This document shows, piece after piece, positions 7,848-16,587 of a stretch of 64,000 nt of DNA. This DNA comes from Saccharothrix sp. HUAS TT1. Its GTDB lineage: Bacteria > Actinomycetota > Actinomycetes > Mycobacteriales > Pseudonocardiaceae. The number at the start of each line of letters is the position of its first letter. Position 1 is the stretch's first letter. Under the pieces are notes generated by a model. It was given only the letters and a program-made list of their open reading frames with translations. It made no database searches and was not told where the DNA came from. The stretch lies in contig NZ_CP160453.1 of assembly GCF_040744945.1 (NCBI RefSeq), positions 6,138,001 through 6,202,000 of the forward strand, read 5' to 3'. The position numbers and the translations under genes are program-made.

Positions 7848-7880
7848 GCACTTCAAGCGATCAAAAGCGAAAGCAAGTGC
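7848..7880. promoter_or_regulatory. Putative DeoR-type operator site C
   Basis: GCACTT (7848-7853) and AAGTGC (7875-7880) form a 6-bp inverted repeat around CGATCAAAAGCGAAAGC (7858-7874). The central sequence resembles sites A and B. Its place just downstream of the predicted -10 suits a repressor that blocks transcription start. Confidence 0.5.
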
Positions 7881-7925
7881 GCACCGCTGTGATCGAACGA
7901 CGTCCGACGCTGGAGGACGGGACCC

Positions 7926-9881
7926 ATGCCGCCATCTTCGCCCGCGCCGACCGACGCTGCCGCCACCTGGACCCGCGACCGGTGGGCCGCCCTGGCCGAC
8001 GACGTGCTGCGCGCGGTCCGCCCGCACAGCTCGCCCCGGCACGCGCGCATCGCCCTGCCCGGCCCCACCGGCGGGTACGGCGCCGACGTCGACGCGCTGG
8101 AGGGCTTCGCCCGGACGTTCCTGCTCGCCGGCTTCCGGATCGCGGGCGAGCGCGGCGCGGACCCGGACAACCTCGCCGAGTTCTACGCCGAGGGCATCGC
8201 CGCGGGCGCCGACCCGCACTCCCCCGAGCGCTGGGTCCGCCTGGACGAGCACGGCCAGGCCAAGGTCGAGGCCGCCTCCCTCGCGCTCACCCTCGACCTG
8301 ACGCGCCCCTGGCTGTGGGACCGCCTGGACCCGGTGGTGCAGGAGCAGGTGGTGGACTACCTGGCGCACGCCGTGGGCGACCGGACGTACCCGCGGATCA
8401 ACTGGGTCTGGTTCCGGCTGGTCGTGCAGACGTTCCTGCGCTCGGTCGGCGGCCCGTGGTCGGCCGACGACGTGGCCGACGACCTCGCCGCCCACGACGG
8501 CTTCCTGCGCGAGGACGCCTGGATGTCCGACGGCCACGAGCGGGCGTTCGACCACTACGTCGGCTGGGCGCTGCACCTCTACCCGGTCCTGTGGGCCCGC
8601 ATGGCGGGCGCGGCCGACCTCGCCGGTGCCCGCCGCGAACGGGACGTCGCGCTGCTGGACCGCTTCCTGCTCGACGCCGTCCACCTGGTCGGCGCGGACG
8701 GCTCGCCGCTGATCCAGGGCCGCAGCCTGACCTACCGGTTCGCCGCCGCCGCGCCCTTCTGGGTCGGAGCCCTCGCCAACGTCCCCTCCACCCCGCTCGG
8801 CGTCCTGCGCCGGGCCGCGACGGGGGTGGTGCGCCACTTCGTGGACCGCGGTGCGCCCGACAAGAGCGGGCTGCTGAACCTGGGCTGGCACGGGCCGTGG
8901 CCGCGGATCGCGCAGTCCTACTCCGGAACGGGCTCGCCGTACTGGGCGGTCAAGGGGATGCTCGGCCTCGCCCTGCCCGCCGACCACCCGGTGTGGGCGG
9001 CCGACGAGCTGCCGCTGCCGGTCGAGCGGGGCGACTTCGTCCGGGCGGTCAGGGCGCCGGGCTGGCTGCTCAGCGGCACGGCGGCCGACGGCGTGGTCCG
9101 GGTCGCCAACCACGGCACGGACCACACCGTCCCCGGTGACACCAAAGGCGACTCCCCGCTCTACGCGCGCTTCGGCTACTCCACCGCCACCAGCCCCCTG
9201 CTCGACCCCGACAGCTGGGTCGACCCGCGGGACCAGGCCGTCGTGCTGGTCGACGCCGAGGGCCGCGGCACCCACCGGGCCGGGATGGACGTCGGCGGGG
9301 TCCGGGTCGTCGACGCGGACGGCGTGCCCGTCGGCGTCGGCTCGTCCGGCGGCGCGGTGCGCTGGTTCGAACCCGACGAGGTGCAACCGCACCAGCACGG
9401 GACGGGGTGGCTGGGGCGCAGCCACGACGCCGGGGCGATCACCGCGCGCTCCCTCGTCCGCGGCCCGTGGGAGGTGCGCCTGGTCCGCGTCGACCGCGTC
9501 GCCGAAGACCGCCCGCCGACGGCGCTGCGCGTGTCCGGCTGGCCGGTGGCGGGCGCGCCCGCCGACACCGACCGACCGCGCGCGCCGAGCGCCCTCGGCG
9601 CCGACAGGAGCCGATCGACGCTGGTCGCCCTGCTGGGCGACGTCACGGACTCGGGGGTGACGACCCGCGCCGACGCCAGTCCCCTCGGCCCGGTCGCCGC
9701 CGTCCCGTGGCTGCGCCACCCGGTCGTCGTCGGCGAGTGGTTCGCCGTCCTGGTGGAGCTGACCCGCGACCACGCGCCCTGGTCGGCCGAGCCGGGGGTC
9801 GAACTCCGGCACGACGGCCCGACGACCCACGTCACCGCCCGGTGGCCCGACGGCGCGCTGACCCGGGTCGCGCTGCCCTGA
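7926..9881 (+). CDS. DUF2264 domain protein
   Basis: A 651-residue cytoplasmic protein of the DUF2264 family (PF10022), recognised from an alpha-helical, Trp-rich first 400 residues (DEHGQAKVEAASLALTL, YPRINWVWFRLVVQTFLRS, QGRSLTYRFAAAAPFW, IAQSYSGTGSPYWA). A beta-rich C-terminal part follows. Members are commonly found in pectin and uronide utilisation loci and are thought to be sugar-active, but the reaction is not established. It opens the operon 55 bases before the sugar-binding protein and follows GGAGG. There is no signal peptide or membrane segment. A glycosidase-like or epimerase-like role on imported oligosaccharide is inference. Confidence 0.8.
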   Translation: MPPSSPAPTDAAATWTRDRWAALADDVLRAVRPHSSPRHARIALPGPTGGYGADVDALEGFARTFLLAGFRIAGERGADPDNLAEFYAEGIAAGADPHSPERWVRLDEHGQAKVEAASLALTLDLTRPWLWDRLDPVVQEQVVDYLAHAVGDRTYPRINWVWFRLVVQTFLRSVGGPWSADDVADDLAAHDGFLREDAWMSDGHERAFDHYVGWALHLYPVLWARMAGAADLAGARRERDVALLDRFLLDAVHLVGADGSPLIQGRSLTYRFAAAAPFWVGALANVPSTPLGVLRRAATGVVRHFVDRGAPDKSGLLNLGWHGPWPRIAQSYSGTGSPYWAVKGMLGLALPADHPVWAADELPLPVERGDFVRAVRAPGWLLSGTAADGVVRVANHGTDHTVPGDTKGDSPLYARFGYSTATSPLLDPDSWVDPRDQAVVLVDAEGRGTHRAGMDVGGVRVVDADGVPVGVGSSGGAVRWFEPDEVQPHQHGTGWLGRSHDAGAITARSLVRGPWEVRLVRVDRVAEDRPPTALRVSGWPVAGAPADTDRPRAPSALGADRSRSTLVALLGDVTDSGVTTRADASPLGPVAAVPWLRHPVVVGEWFAVLVELTRDHAPWSAEPGVELRHDGPTTHVTARWPDGALTRVALP

Positions 9882-9935
9882 CGCCCGCACCGCCTCGCCC
9901 GCTCCCCCGTGGCCCTACCAGGAAGTGAAGGAACC

Positions 9936-11240
9936 ATGCAACGCAGGCACCCCCGACGGACCGTCATCGCCGCCGCCGTCGCCGCCCTCGCCCTCGTCGC
10001 CACCGCGTGCGGCTCGGGCGGAGGCTCCGACAGCGGTGGTCCGGTCACCCTGTCGATGAGCGCGTGGAGCCTGAACTCCACCCCGGAGTTCAAGAAGCTC
10101 GCCGAGACCTTCCACGCCCAGAACCCCGACATCACGGTGGAGTTCAAGGAGTACGACCCCACCAACTACGACACCCAGCTCACCGCCGACCTCGCCGCGG
10201 GCAGCGGACCGGACGTCTTCGTCCTGAAGACCCTCAAGCACTTCTTCACCTACCAGAGCGGCGAGCAGCTGCTGGACGTCTCCGACGTCGCCGGCGGGCT
10301 CGGCGGCGACGTCAACGGCCTGGGCAACTACGAGGTGGACGGAGCGACGTTCGCCATCCCCTACCGGCAGGACTCCTGGTACCTGTACTACAACAAGGAC
10401 CTGTTCGCGAAGGCCGGCGTGACGCCGCCCGACGCCACGTGGACGTGGGCGCAGTACGAGACGGCCACCACCGACCTCGACACCGGGCTGAAGGCGGCGG
10501 GCTCCCCGGCGAAGGCCGCCTACCAGCACGTGTGGCAGTCGACGGTGCAGGGCCTGGCGCTGGCGCAGTCGCCGGGGGCCGAGCTGACCAGCGGCGACTA
10601 CGGCTACCTCAAGCCCTACTACGAGCGCGCCCTGGAGCAGCAGGCGTCCGGCGAGCAGGTGGACTACGGCACGGCCACCACCAACACCCTCCAGTACCAG
10701 GCGCAGTTCGGCACCCAGCAGGCCGCGACGATGGTGATGGGCAGCTGGTACGTGGCCACGCTCGTCGCCCAGCAGAAGTCCGGCGACGCGCAGGCGTTCC
10801 AGTGGGGCTTCGCGCCGGCGCCGCAGCGCGACGAGAGCACCAAGGACAAGCCGGTCACCTTCGGCGACCCCACCGGCATGGGCATCAACGCCGGGATCGA
10901 CGAGGGCAAGGTCGCGGCGGCCAAGAAGTTCCTGGCGTTCGCCGCGGGCGAGGGCGGCGCCGCGGCACTGGCCTCCATCGGCATCACGCCCGCGACGCTG
11001 TCGGACTCGGTGACGAAGGCGTACTTCGAGGTGCCGGGCGTGCCGACCGACGAGCTGTCCCGCTTCGCGTTCGAGAACCACGAGACCAAGGCGGAGAACC
11101 CCGTCTCCCCGATGACGGCCGCGCTGCAGAACATCCTGCTCGAAACCCACTCCGCGATCATGTCCGGCAGCACGCCGGTGGACGAGGCCCTCCAGCAGGC
11201 CGGGACCCGGGCGCGCGAGGAGGTCATCGAGGCGCAGTGA
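9936..11240 (+). CDS. Sugar ABC transporter substrate-binding lipoprotein (family 1)
   Basis: The 434-residue protein has an Arg-rich n-region, a hydrophobic stretch and the lipobox LVATAC (Cys25), so it is secreted and lipid-anchored. The mature part is an SBP_bac_1 fold (VTLSMSAWSL, FKKLAETFHAQNPDITVEF, YYNKDLFAKAGVTPP, QAATMVMGSWYVA). These proteins bind oligosaccharides for CUT1 importers. ATG 9936 follows AAGGAA. The two downstream permeases complete the importer apart from the ATPase, which actinobacteria often supply from a shared MsiK encoded elsewhere. The ligand is likely a uronate-containing oligosaccharide, inferred from the GH88 and lyase-like genes in the operon. Confidence 0.93.
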   Translation: MQRRHPRRTVIAAAVAALALVATACGSGGGSDSGGPVTLSMSAWSLNSTPEFKKLAETFHAQNPDITVEFKEYDPTNYDTQLTADLAAGSGPDVFVLKTLKHFFTYQSGEQLLDVSDVAGGLGGDVNGLGNYEVDGATFAIPYRQDSWYLYYNKDLFAKAGVTPPDATWTWAQYETATTDLDTGLKAAGSPAKAAYQHVWQSTVQGLALAQSPGAELTSGDYGYLKPYYERALEQQASGEQVDYGTATTNTLQYQAQFGTQQAATMVMGSWYVATLVAQQKSGDAQAFQWGFAPAPQRDESTKDKPVTFGDPTGMGINAGIDEGKVAAAKKFLAFAAGEGGAAALASIGITPATLSDSVTKAYFEVPGVPTDELSRFAFENHETKAENPVSPMTAALQNILLETHSAIMSGSTPVDEALQQAGTRAREEVIEAQ

Positions 11241-11248
11241 TCCGCACC

Positions 11249-11277
11249 GCGGGTCCGGCCGGGAGGGCCGGACCCGC
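11249..11277 (+). other. Intra-operon hairpin between binding protein and permeases
   Basis: A perfect 12-bp stem, GCGGGTCCGGCC (11249-11260) with its complement at 11266-11277, closes on GGGAG. It lies nine bases after the binding-protein stop. Hairpins here commonly protect the upstream mRNA or partly terminate, giving more binding protein than permease. Confidence 0.65.
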
Positions 11278-11319
11278 GCCGGTCCCCACGAACCCCACCT
11301 ACGCAGGAGCACAACACCG

Positions 11320-12243
11320 ATGAGCACCACGACGGTCGGCGACCCACCCGCGAGCGCGGTCCGCGCGAAGCGGTGGCACAAGGCGCGCCGGTCGCTGGAG
11401 GGCGTGTCCTTCATCCTGCCGAACTTCCTCGGGTTCGGCCTGCTGACCCTGGGCCCGGTCGTCGCGCTGTTCTACATCTCGTTCACCAACTGGAACGTGT
11501 TCGGCACGGCCAAGTGGATCGGCCTGGACAACTTCACCCGCCTGCTGGCCGACAAGAGCTTCCACCGGGCGCTGCTCAACACCCTGTACTACTCGGCGCT
11601 GCACATCCCGCTCACGCTGGTGCTGTCGCTGGGCCTGGCCCTGCTGCTCAACCGCGAGCTGCGCGGCGTGGCCTTCTTCCGCACCGCCGCGTTCTTCCCC
11701 TACATCACCTCGATCGTGGCCATCGCGATCGCGTGGAACCTGCTGTTCAGCAAGGACGCCGGTCCGCTGAACCAGATCCTCGGCCTGTTCGGGGTGGACG
11801 ACCCGCCCGGCTGGACCGCGTCGTCGGACTGGGCCATGCCCGCGGTGATCATCGTCGGCGTGTGGCGGGAGATGGGCTACTACATGCTGCTGTTCCTGGC
11901 CGGGCTGCAGACCGTGCCGCCCGAGCTGCACGAGGCCGCGCGCATCGACGGCGCCACCGCCTGGCAGCGCTTCCGCAACGTGACCCTGCCGTGCCTGCGC
12001 CCCACCACGTTCTTCGTCACCGTGATGCTCACCATCGGCAGCTTCAAGGTGTTCGACCTGATCCTGGTGATGACCAACGGCGGGCCCGGCCAGTCCACGC
12101 TGGTGCTGTCGCAGTACATCTACCAGAAGGGCCTGGTGGAGAACCGGTTCGGCTACGCCTCCGCGATCTCCGTCGTGCTGTTCGCGCTCTGCATGCTGGT
12201 CACCGTCGTGCAGTTCGCCGTCAACCGCAGGAGGGCCGCATGA
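11320..12243 (+). CDS. Sugar ABC transporter permease, MalF/UgpA type
   Basis: The 307-residue inner-membrane protein has about six transmembrane segments and the cytoplasmic EAA loop (EAARIDGATAWQRF, then LPCLRP) that docks the ATPase. The first segment (SFILPNFLGFGLLTLGP) and FYISFTNWNVFG are typical of CUT1 permeases. It starts at ATG 11320 after CAGGAGC. It ends with an ATGA overlap into the second permease, indicating coupled translation and a heterodimeric channel. Confidence 0.93.
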   Translation: MSTTTVGDPPASAVRAKRWHKARRSLEGVSFILPNFLGFGLLTLGPVVALFYISFTNWNVFGTAKWIGLDNFTRLLADKSFHRALLNTLYYSALHIPLTLVLSLGLALLLNRELRGVAFFRTAAFFPYITSIVAIAIAWNLLFSKDAGPLNQILGLFGVDDPPGWTASSDWAMPAVIIVGVWREMGYYMLLFLAGLQTVPPELHEAARIDGATAWQRFRNVTLPCLRPTTFFVTVMLTIGSFKVFDLILVMTNGGPGQSTLVLSQYIYQKGLVENRFGYASAISVVLFALCMLVTVVQFAVNRRRAA

Positions 12244-13094
12244 CCGCGCTGGACGACCACCGCGTCGGCAGGGGTTCGTTCCCGGTCGGCAAGGTGCTGG
12301 GCTACGCGGCGCTCGTCGTGGCGGCGGCCGCGTTGCTGCTGCCGTTCTTCTGGATGGTCTCCTCGTCGCTGAAGACCTCCAACACCGTCTTCACCAACCC
12401 GGTCACGTGGTTGCCGGACGTGCCGCGGTGGCGCAACTACCTGGAGATCTGGCGCGTCTCCGACATGCTGGTGTGGTTGAGGAACACCGTCGTGCTGTCG
12501 GTCGTGGTCACGTTCCTGCAGCTGTTCACCGGCAGCTTCGCCGCCTACGGGTTCGCCAAGGCCCGCTTCCCCGGCCGCAACCTGCTGTTCGTGCTCTACA
12601 TCGGCACGATCGCCGTGCCGTGGCAGGCGTACATGATCCCGCAGTTCATCTTCATGTCCGAGATCGGCCTGACCGACACGCTCTGGTCGATCATCGCGCT
12701 CCAGGCGTTCGGCGCCTTCGGCGTGTTCCTGATGCGCCAGTACTACGCCACGATCCCCGACGAGCTGTGCGAGGCCGCCCGCGTGGACGGCCTGAGCGAG
12801 TACGGCATCTACTTCCGGATCGTGCTGCCGCTGTCGGTGCCGGCGCTGGCCAGCCTGGCGCTGCTGACGCTCGTGACGACGTGGAACGACTACCTCGGGC
12901 CGCTGATCTACCTGCGCGACCCCGACCTGTGGACGATCCAGCTCGGCCTCAAGACGTTCGTCAGCGAGTACAGCGCCGAGCACGCGTTGATCATGACCGG
13001 GTCGGTGCTGTCCGTGCTGCCCGTCGCGATCGTGTTCCTGCTCGGCCAGAAGTACTTCGTCCAGGGCATCGCCACCAGCGGCATGAAGGGTTGA
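12240..13094 (+). CDS. Sugar ABC transporter permease, MalG/UgpE type
   Basis: The 284-residue permease has six predicted membrane helices and the EAA motif EAARVDGLSEYGIYFRIVLP. Its C-terminal GQKYFVQGIATSGMKG is the signature tail of this subfamily. It begins by ATGA overlap with the previous permease. No ATP-binding gene follows in the operon, so the importer probably depends on a shared MsiK-type ATPase. Confidence 0.93.
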   Translation: MTALDDHRVGRGSFPVGKVLGYAALVVAAAALLLPFFWMVSSSLKTSNTVFTNPVTWLPDVPRWRNYLEIWRVSDMLVWLRNTVVLSVVVTFLQLFTGSFAAYGFAKARFPGRNLLFVLYIGTIAVPWQAYMIPQFIFMSEIGLTDTLWSIIALQAFGAFGVFLMRQYYATIPDELCEAARVDGLSEYGIYFRIVLPLSVPALASLALLTLVTTWNDYLGPLIYLRDPDLWTIQLGLKTFVSEYSAEHALIMTGSVLSVLPVAIVFLLGQKYFVQGIATSGMKG

Positions 13095-13099
13095 GCACC

Positions 13100-13750
13100 G
13101 TGAAGCACGAGACCTACGACCGGGTGTTCGGCACCGCCTACACCCTGCTGGCCACCAGCGCGCTCGTCGTGGGCGCGACCGCGCCGCTGCTGGCCGTCCT
13201 GCTGCTCACCCCCGTGACGACGACCTGGCCGCTGCTGCTGCCGACCGCCCCGCTGCTGGGTCCGGCCGTCGCCGCCGCCCACGCGGTGTTCACCGCCGCC
13301 GCGCGGGACGGCGGCGCGCCCGTCGTGCGCGGCTACCTGCGCGCCTGGCGGCAGCACGCCCGCCGCGCCCTGGCGGTGTCCGGCGCCGCGACCGCGCTGC
13401 TGCTCGTCGTGGCGGTCGACATCCGCGCCGCCTGGGGCACGTCGGTCGGCGCCGTCGCCATCCCCGTCCTGGCCGTCCTCGCCGCGCTCACCACCGTGAC
13501 GGCCCTGGTCGCGCTCACCGCCGTGGTCGAGCGCCCCGACCTGCCGGTCCGCCGGCTCCTGCCCGCCTGCCTGGCCCTGGCCGTGCGCGCGCCGCACTTC
13601 ACCGCCACGTCGCTGGTCGCGTTGTGGGTGCTGGCAGCCGCCGTGACCGCCGCGCCCGTCCTGGCGGTCGCCCTGCTCACCGGCCCGGCGCTGTACGTGG
13701 TCTGGGTGGGCAGCCGCGCGACCCTGCAGCCCGTCCGCACCACGCCCTAG
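13100..13750 (+). CDS. DUF624 (YesL-like) membrane protein
   Basis: A 216-residue, four-to-six-helix membrane protein. The N-terminus (ETYDRVFGTAYTLLATSALVV) and the block APLLGPAVAAAHAVF match DUF624/YesL proteins, which accompany CUT1 sugar importers, including the rhamnogalacturonan importer of Bacillus. The function is unknown; an accessory role in transport is usually proposed. GTG 13100 follows GAAGGG at good spacing; a TTG at 13091 overlapping the permease stop is the alternative. Confidence 0.8.
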   Translation: MKHETYDRVFGTAYTLLATSALVVGATAPLLAVLLLTPVTTTWPLLLPTAPLLGPAVAAAHAVFTAAARDGGAPVVRGYLRAWRQHARRALAVSGAATALLLVVAVDIRAAWGTSVGAVAIPVLAVLAALTTVTALVALTAVVERPDLPVRRLLPACLALAVRAPHFTATSLVALWVLAAAVTAAPVLAVALLTGPALYVVWVGSRATLQPVRTTP

Positions 13751-13791
13751 CCCACGCGCCGTCCCCGTCACCCGTCCCGAGGGAGAAACCT

Positions 13792-14979
13792 GTGTCCGCG
13801 GAAGCCGACCGCGCCGTGCCCGTCACCACCGACGTCCTGGACGCGGCCTGGACCGCCGCCGTGGCGACGGTGCGCGGCAACCTCGCCGACTTCGCCGCCT
13901 GGTACCCCGACGACACCACCACCGCGGGTGTCTACCGGCCGCGCACCGCCCGTGACGGCCGGCCGGAGGGCTCCAACGTCGGGTGGACCACCGGCTTCTG
14001 GCCGGGGATGCTCTGGCTGACCTGGGAGGGCACCCGCGACGACGACGTGCTGGGCGCCGCCCGCGACCAGGTCGACGCCTTCGCCGACCGCGTCGCCGAC
14101 GGCGTCGACCTCGACACCCACGACCTGGGCTTCCTCTACACGCTCTCGTGCGTGACGCCGGCGCGGCTGTTCGACCACCCGCGCGCCCGCCGCGCCGCCC
14201 TGGACGCCGCCGACCACCTGATGACCCGGTTCCTGGAACCGGCGGGCATCGTGCAGGCGTGGGGCGACCTCACCGACCCGCTGCAACGCGGTCGCACGAT
14301 CATCGACAGCCTGATGAACATGCCGCTGCTGTACTGGGCGGCCGAGACCACCGGTTCCGCGCGCTACGCCGAGGCCGCCGTCCGGCACACCGAACAGCTC
14401 GAACGCCACATCATCCGCCCGGACGGCACCACGTTCCACACCTACTACTGGGACGCCGACAGCGGCGAACCGCTCAAGGGCACCACCGAGCAGGGCCACG
14501 AGGACGGCTCGTGCTGGGCCCGCGGGCAGGCGTGGGGCGTCTACGGCTTCGCCCTGGCCCACCGCCACACCGGACGACGCGCGTTCCTCGACGCCGCCCG
14601 GCGGTGCGCCGACCGCTTCCTGACCCGACTGCCCGAGGACCGGGTCGCCTACTGGGACCTGGTCTTCACCGACGGCAGCGACCAGGAACGCGACTCCTCG
14701 GCCGCCGCCATCGCCGTCTGCGCGCTCGACGAGCTGGCCGACCAGCTCGGCGGCGACACCGCCGCGCCGCGCTACCGCGCCGAGGGCGACGCCATCCTGG
14801 CCAGCCTGGCGACCGGCTACTCCACCGCGCACGACGGCACGTCCAACGCCCTGCTGCTGCACGGCGTCTACGACAAGCCCAAGAACGTCGGCGTGGACGA
14901 GGGCAACCTGTGGGGCGACTACTTCTACCTGGAGGCGCTGCTCCGCCGACGTCGGCCCGACTGGCGGAGCCCCTGGTGA
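13792..14979 (+). CDS. GH88 unsaturated glucuronyl hydrolase
   Basis: The enzyme releases the 4,5-unsaturated uronate that a polysaccharide lyase leaves at the non-reducing end, by hydration of the double bond. The 395-residue protein is an (alpha/alpha)6 barrel. The two family Asp residues are visible as Asp111 in THDLGFLYTLS and Asp172 in IIDSLMNMPLLYWA, matching Asp88 and Asp149 of Bacillus UGL. NVGWTTGFWPGMLWL and GSCWARGQAWGVYGFA support GH88 over GH105. There is no signal peptide, so it acts in the cytosol on imported oligosaccharides. GTG 13792 follows GGGAG. Its free product would feed KduI and KduD. Exact linkage preference cannot be read. Confidence 0.9.
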   Translation: MSAEADRAVPVTTDVLDAAWTAAVATVRGNLADFAAWYPDDTTTAGVYRPRTARDGRPEGSNVGWTTGFWPGMLWLTWEGTRDDDVLGAARDQVDAFADRVADGVDLDTHDLGFLYTLSCVTPARLFDHPRARRAALDAADHLMTRFLEPAGIVQAWGDLTDPLQRGRTIIDSLMNMPLLYWAAETTGSARYAEAAVRHTEQLERHIIRPDGTTFHTYYWDADSGEPLKGTTEQGHEDGSCWARGQAWGVYGFALAHRHTGRRAFLDAARRCADRFLTRLPEDRVAYWDLVFTDGSDQERDSSAAAIAVCALDELADQLGGDTAAPRYRAEGDAILASLATGYSTAHDGTSNALLLHGVYDKPKNVGVDEGNLWGDYFYLEALLRRRRPDWRSPW

Positions 14980-16283
14980 CCGCCCCTCGGGTGACCCTGG
15001 TGTCGGACACGGAGTTGGACGCGTCCGCGTTGTTCTTCGTGTCCTACGACGGCGTGGTGAACAACAACTTCTTCCAGCAGGACGCGCTGCTCACCCACGC
15101 CGGGCTCCAGTACGCCACCTGGTACACCGCCAGTCGGCACGCCGTCGTGGCCCGCCGACCGCTCGACGGGCCGTGGGAGCACGTCCCGCTGCCCCACCGC
15201 CTGCGGGCCGACGACTCCCACAACGTGATCTCGCTGGGAATCTCGCCGACCGACGGCGCCCTGCACGTCGCCATGGACACCCACGACAACCGGATCTTCT
15301 ACACCCGGTCCGCGCCGGACGTGGCGACGCGGCCGTGGACGCCCTCGGTCTTCGGGGAGGTGCGGCGCACCCTGGGCGGGCTCGACCTCGGCGACATCAC
15401 CTACCCGCAGTTCCTCGTCACGCCCGAGGGGGCGTTGCAGCTCAGCTACCGCACCGGCCGCTCGGGTGACGGCGTCAACGAACTCGCCGAGCACACCGGC
15501 GGCCGGTGGCACGCGCTCGGCGCGTGGTCCTCCGCCACCGGCGACTACCGCGCGCCCAACGGGGCGGTGTCCACCACCCGCAACATGTACCTGCACGGCC
15601 TGGTCTACGACCGGCGCGGACGCCTGCACACCGCGTTCACCTGGCGCGAGGGCGACGCCGCCGTGCTGCGCGACCGCGGCGGCCTCGCCAACCACGACAC
15701 CGGCTACCTCTACAGCGACGACCGGGGCCGCACCTGGCACGACGACACCGGCGCGACCTCGGGGACCACCGGGGGCGAGCCGGTGGGCGTGTCCTCCCCC
15801 GGGATCGTCGTCGACCCGCTCGGGCCGGACCACGGGTTGATGAACCAGGAGAGCCTGGCCGTCGACTCCACCGGCGCGCCGCACGTGCTGATCAGCTACG
15901 TCCCCGACCACCGCGTCACGGACTACCCGCGCGACCGCGCGCGGCACGGCCGGGTGTTCCACCTCCGGCGCGGCCCGGGCGGCTGGATCAAGCAGCAGGT
16001 CCCGGTCCCGCCCGGCAGCACTCAGCGCACCAAGCTGGTCCTCGACCACGCCGACAACGCCCACCTCGTCATGCCGAGGGGCCGGATCGTCACGGCGAGC
16101 CGGGCCGCCGGGTGGACCGACTGGACGACCGCCTTCGACCCCGCGCCGCTGCGCGCGTTCGGGGAGGTCAACGTCGACACCTCGCGCGTCGCCGTGGACG
16201 GCGTCCTGTCGGTGCAGTACCAGCGGACCTCCACCGGCGCCACGCCGTCACCGATCCGGGTGGCCGACTTCCGCCTCGGCTGA
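14976..16283 (+). CDS. BNR_4 beta-propeller protein, candidate uronate lyase (PL24/PL25/PL42-like)
   Basis: This 435-residue protein belongs to the BNR repeat-containing family (PF15892), seven-bladed propellers that include ulvan lyases and L-rhamnose-alpha-1,4-glucuronate lyases. Key residues appear in order: His82 (DDSHNVI), His103 (MDTHDNR), Tyr143 (DITYPQF), Arg159 (LSYRTGRSG) and Tyr205 (NMYLHGLVY). As I recall the PL25 ulvan lyase active-site set, order and spacing agree closely, with Tyr-to-Arg exactly 16 apart. It has no signal peptide and starts by GTGA overlap with GH88. A lyase making the unsaturated uronide that GH88 then removes is the simplest reading. A non-catalytic propeller or a GH145-like rhamnosidase is the alternative. 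Confidence 0.75.
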   Translation: MTAPRVTLVSDTELDASALFFVSYDGVVNNNFFQQDALLTHAGLQYATWYTASRHAVVARRPLDGPWEHVPLPHRLRADDSHNVISLGISPTDGALHVAMDTHDNRIFYTRSAPDVATRPWTPSVFGEVRRTLGGLDLGDITYPQFLVTPEGALQLSYRTGRSGDGVNELAEHTGGRWHALGAWSSATGDYRAPNGAVSTTRNMYLHGLVYDRRGRLHTAFTWREGDAAVLRDRGGLANHDTGYLYSDDRGRTWHDDTGATSGTTGGEPVGVSSPGIVVDPLGPDHGLMNQESLAVDSTGAPHVLISYVPDHRVTDYPRDRARHGRVFHLRRGPGGWIKQQVPVPPGSTQRTKLVLDHADNAHLVMPRGRIVTASRAAGWTDWTTAFDPAPLRAFGEVNVDTSRVAVDGVLSVQYQRTSTGATPSPIRVADFRLG

Positions 16284-16305
16284 CCTCCGGCTCGGCCGGC
16301 CGCCC

Positions 16306-16587
16306 TCACCCGTCGTGCGCGCCCCCGCCCAACGTCTGCCACACCGCCACCACCGAGCCGCCGAACGCGCACCCGGTGCCCAGCACCACCAGCGCCGACA
16401 CGCCCAGCAGCCAGCCGAGCAGCAGCAGGGCGAGGCCGGTGACGGCCAGCGCCATCCACTGCCACACCGGTCGCCGCACCGGTGACAGCGTGCTCAGCGC
16501 CACGGCCAGCGCCGGGTCGGTGGCGGTCAGCTCGCGCTCGATCTCGTCCAGGAGTCGCTGCTCGTCGTGGCCCGCTGCCGCTCCCAT
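16306..16587 (-). CDS. DUF3040 small membrane protein
   Basis: A 93-residue protein begins with acidic DEQRLLDEIERELTATDP, the usual opening of DUF3040 (PF11239). Two hydrophobic helices follow (WMALAVTGLALLLLGWLLGV and a second at VLGTGCAFGGSVVAVW). The family is actinobacterial and of unknown function. ATG 16587 follows GGAGGTG. It is convergent with the uronide operon, only 22 bases from its end, with no clear hairpin between. Confidence 0.8.
   Translation of the reverse strand: MGAAAGHDEQRLLDEIERELTATDPALAVALSTLSPVRRPVWQWMALAVTGLALLLLGWLLGVSALVVLGTGCAFGGSVVAVWQTLGGGAHDG

Noticed and set aside
12240..13094. Missing ATPase gene after the CUT1 permeases considered as a defect
   Set aside because: Actinobacterial CUT1 importers commonly share an MsiK ATPase encoded elsewhere, so absence is expected.
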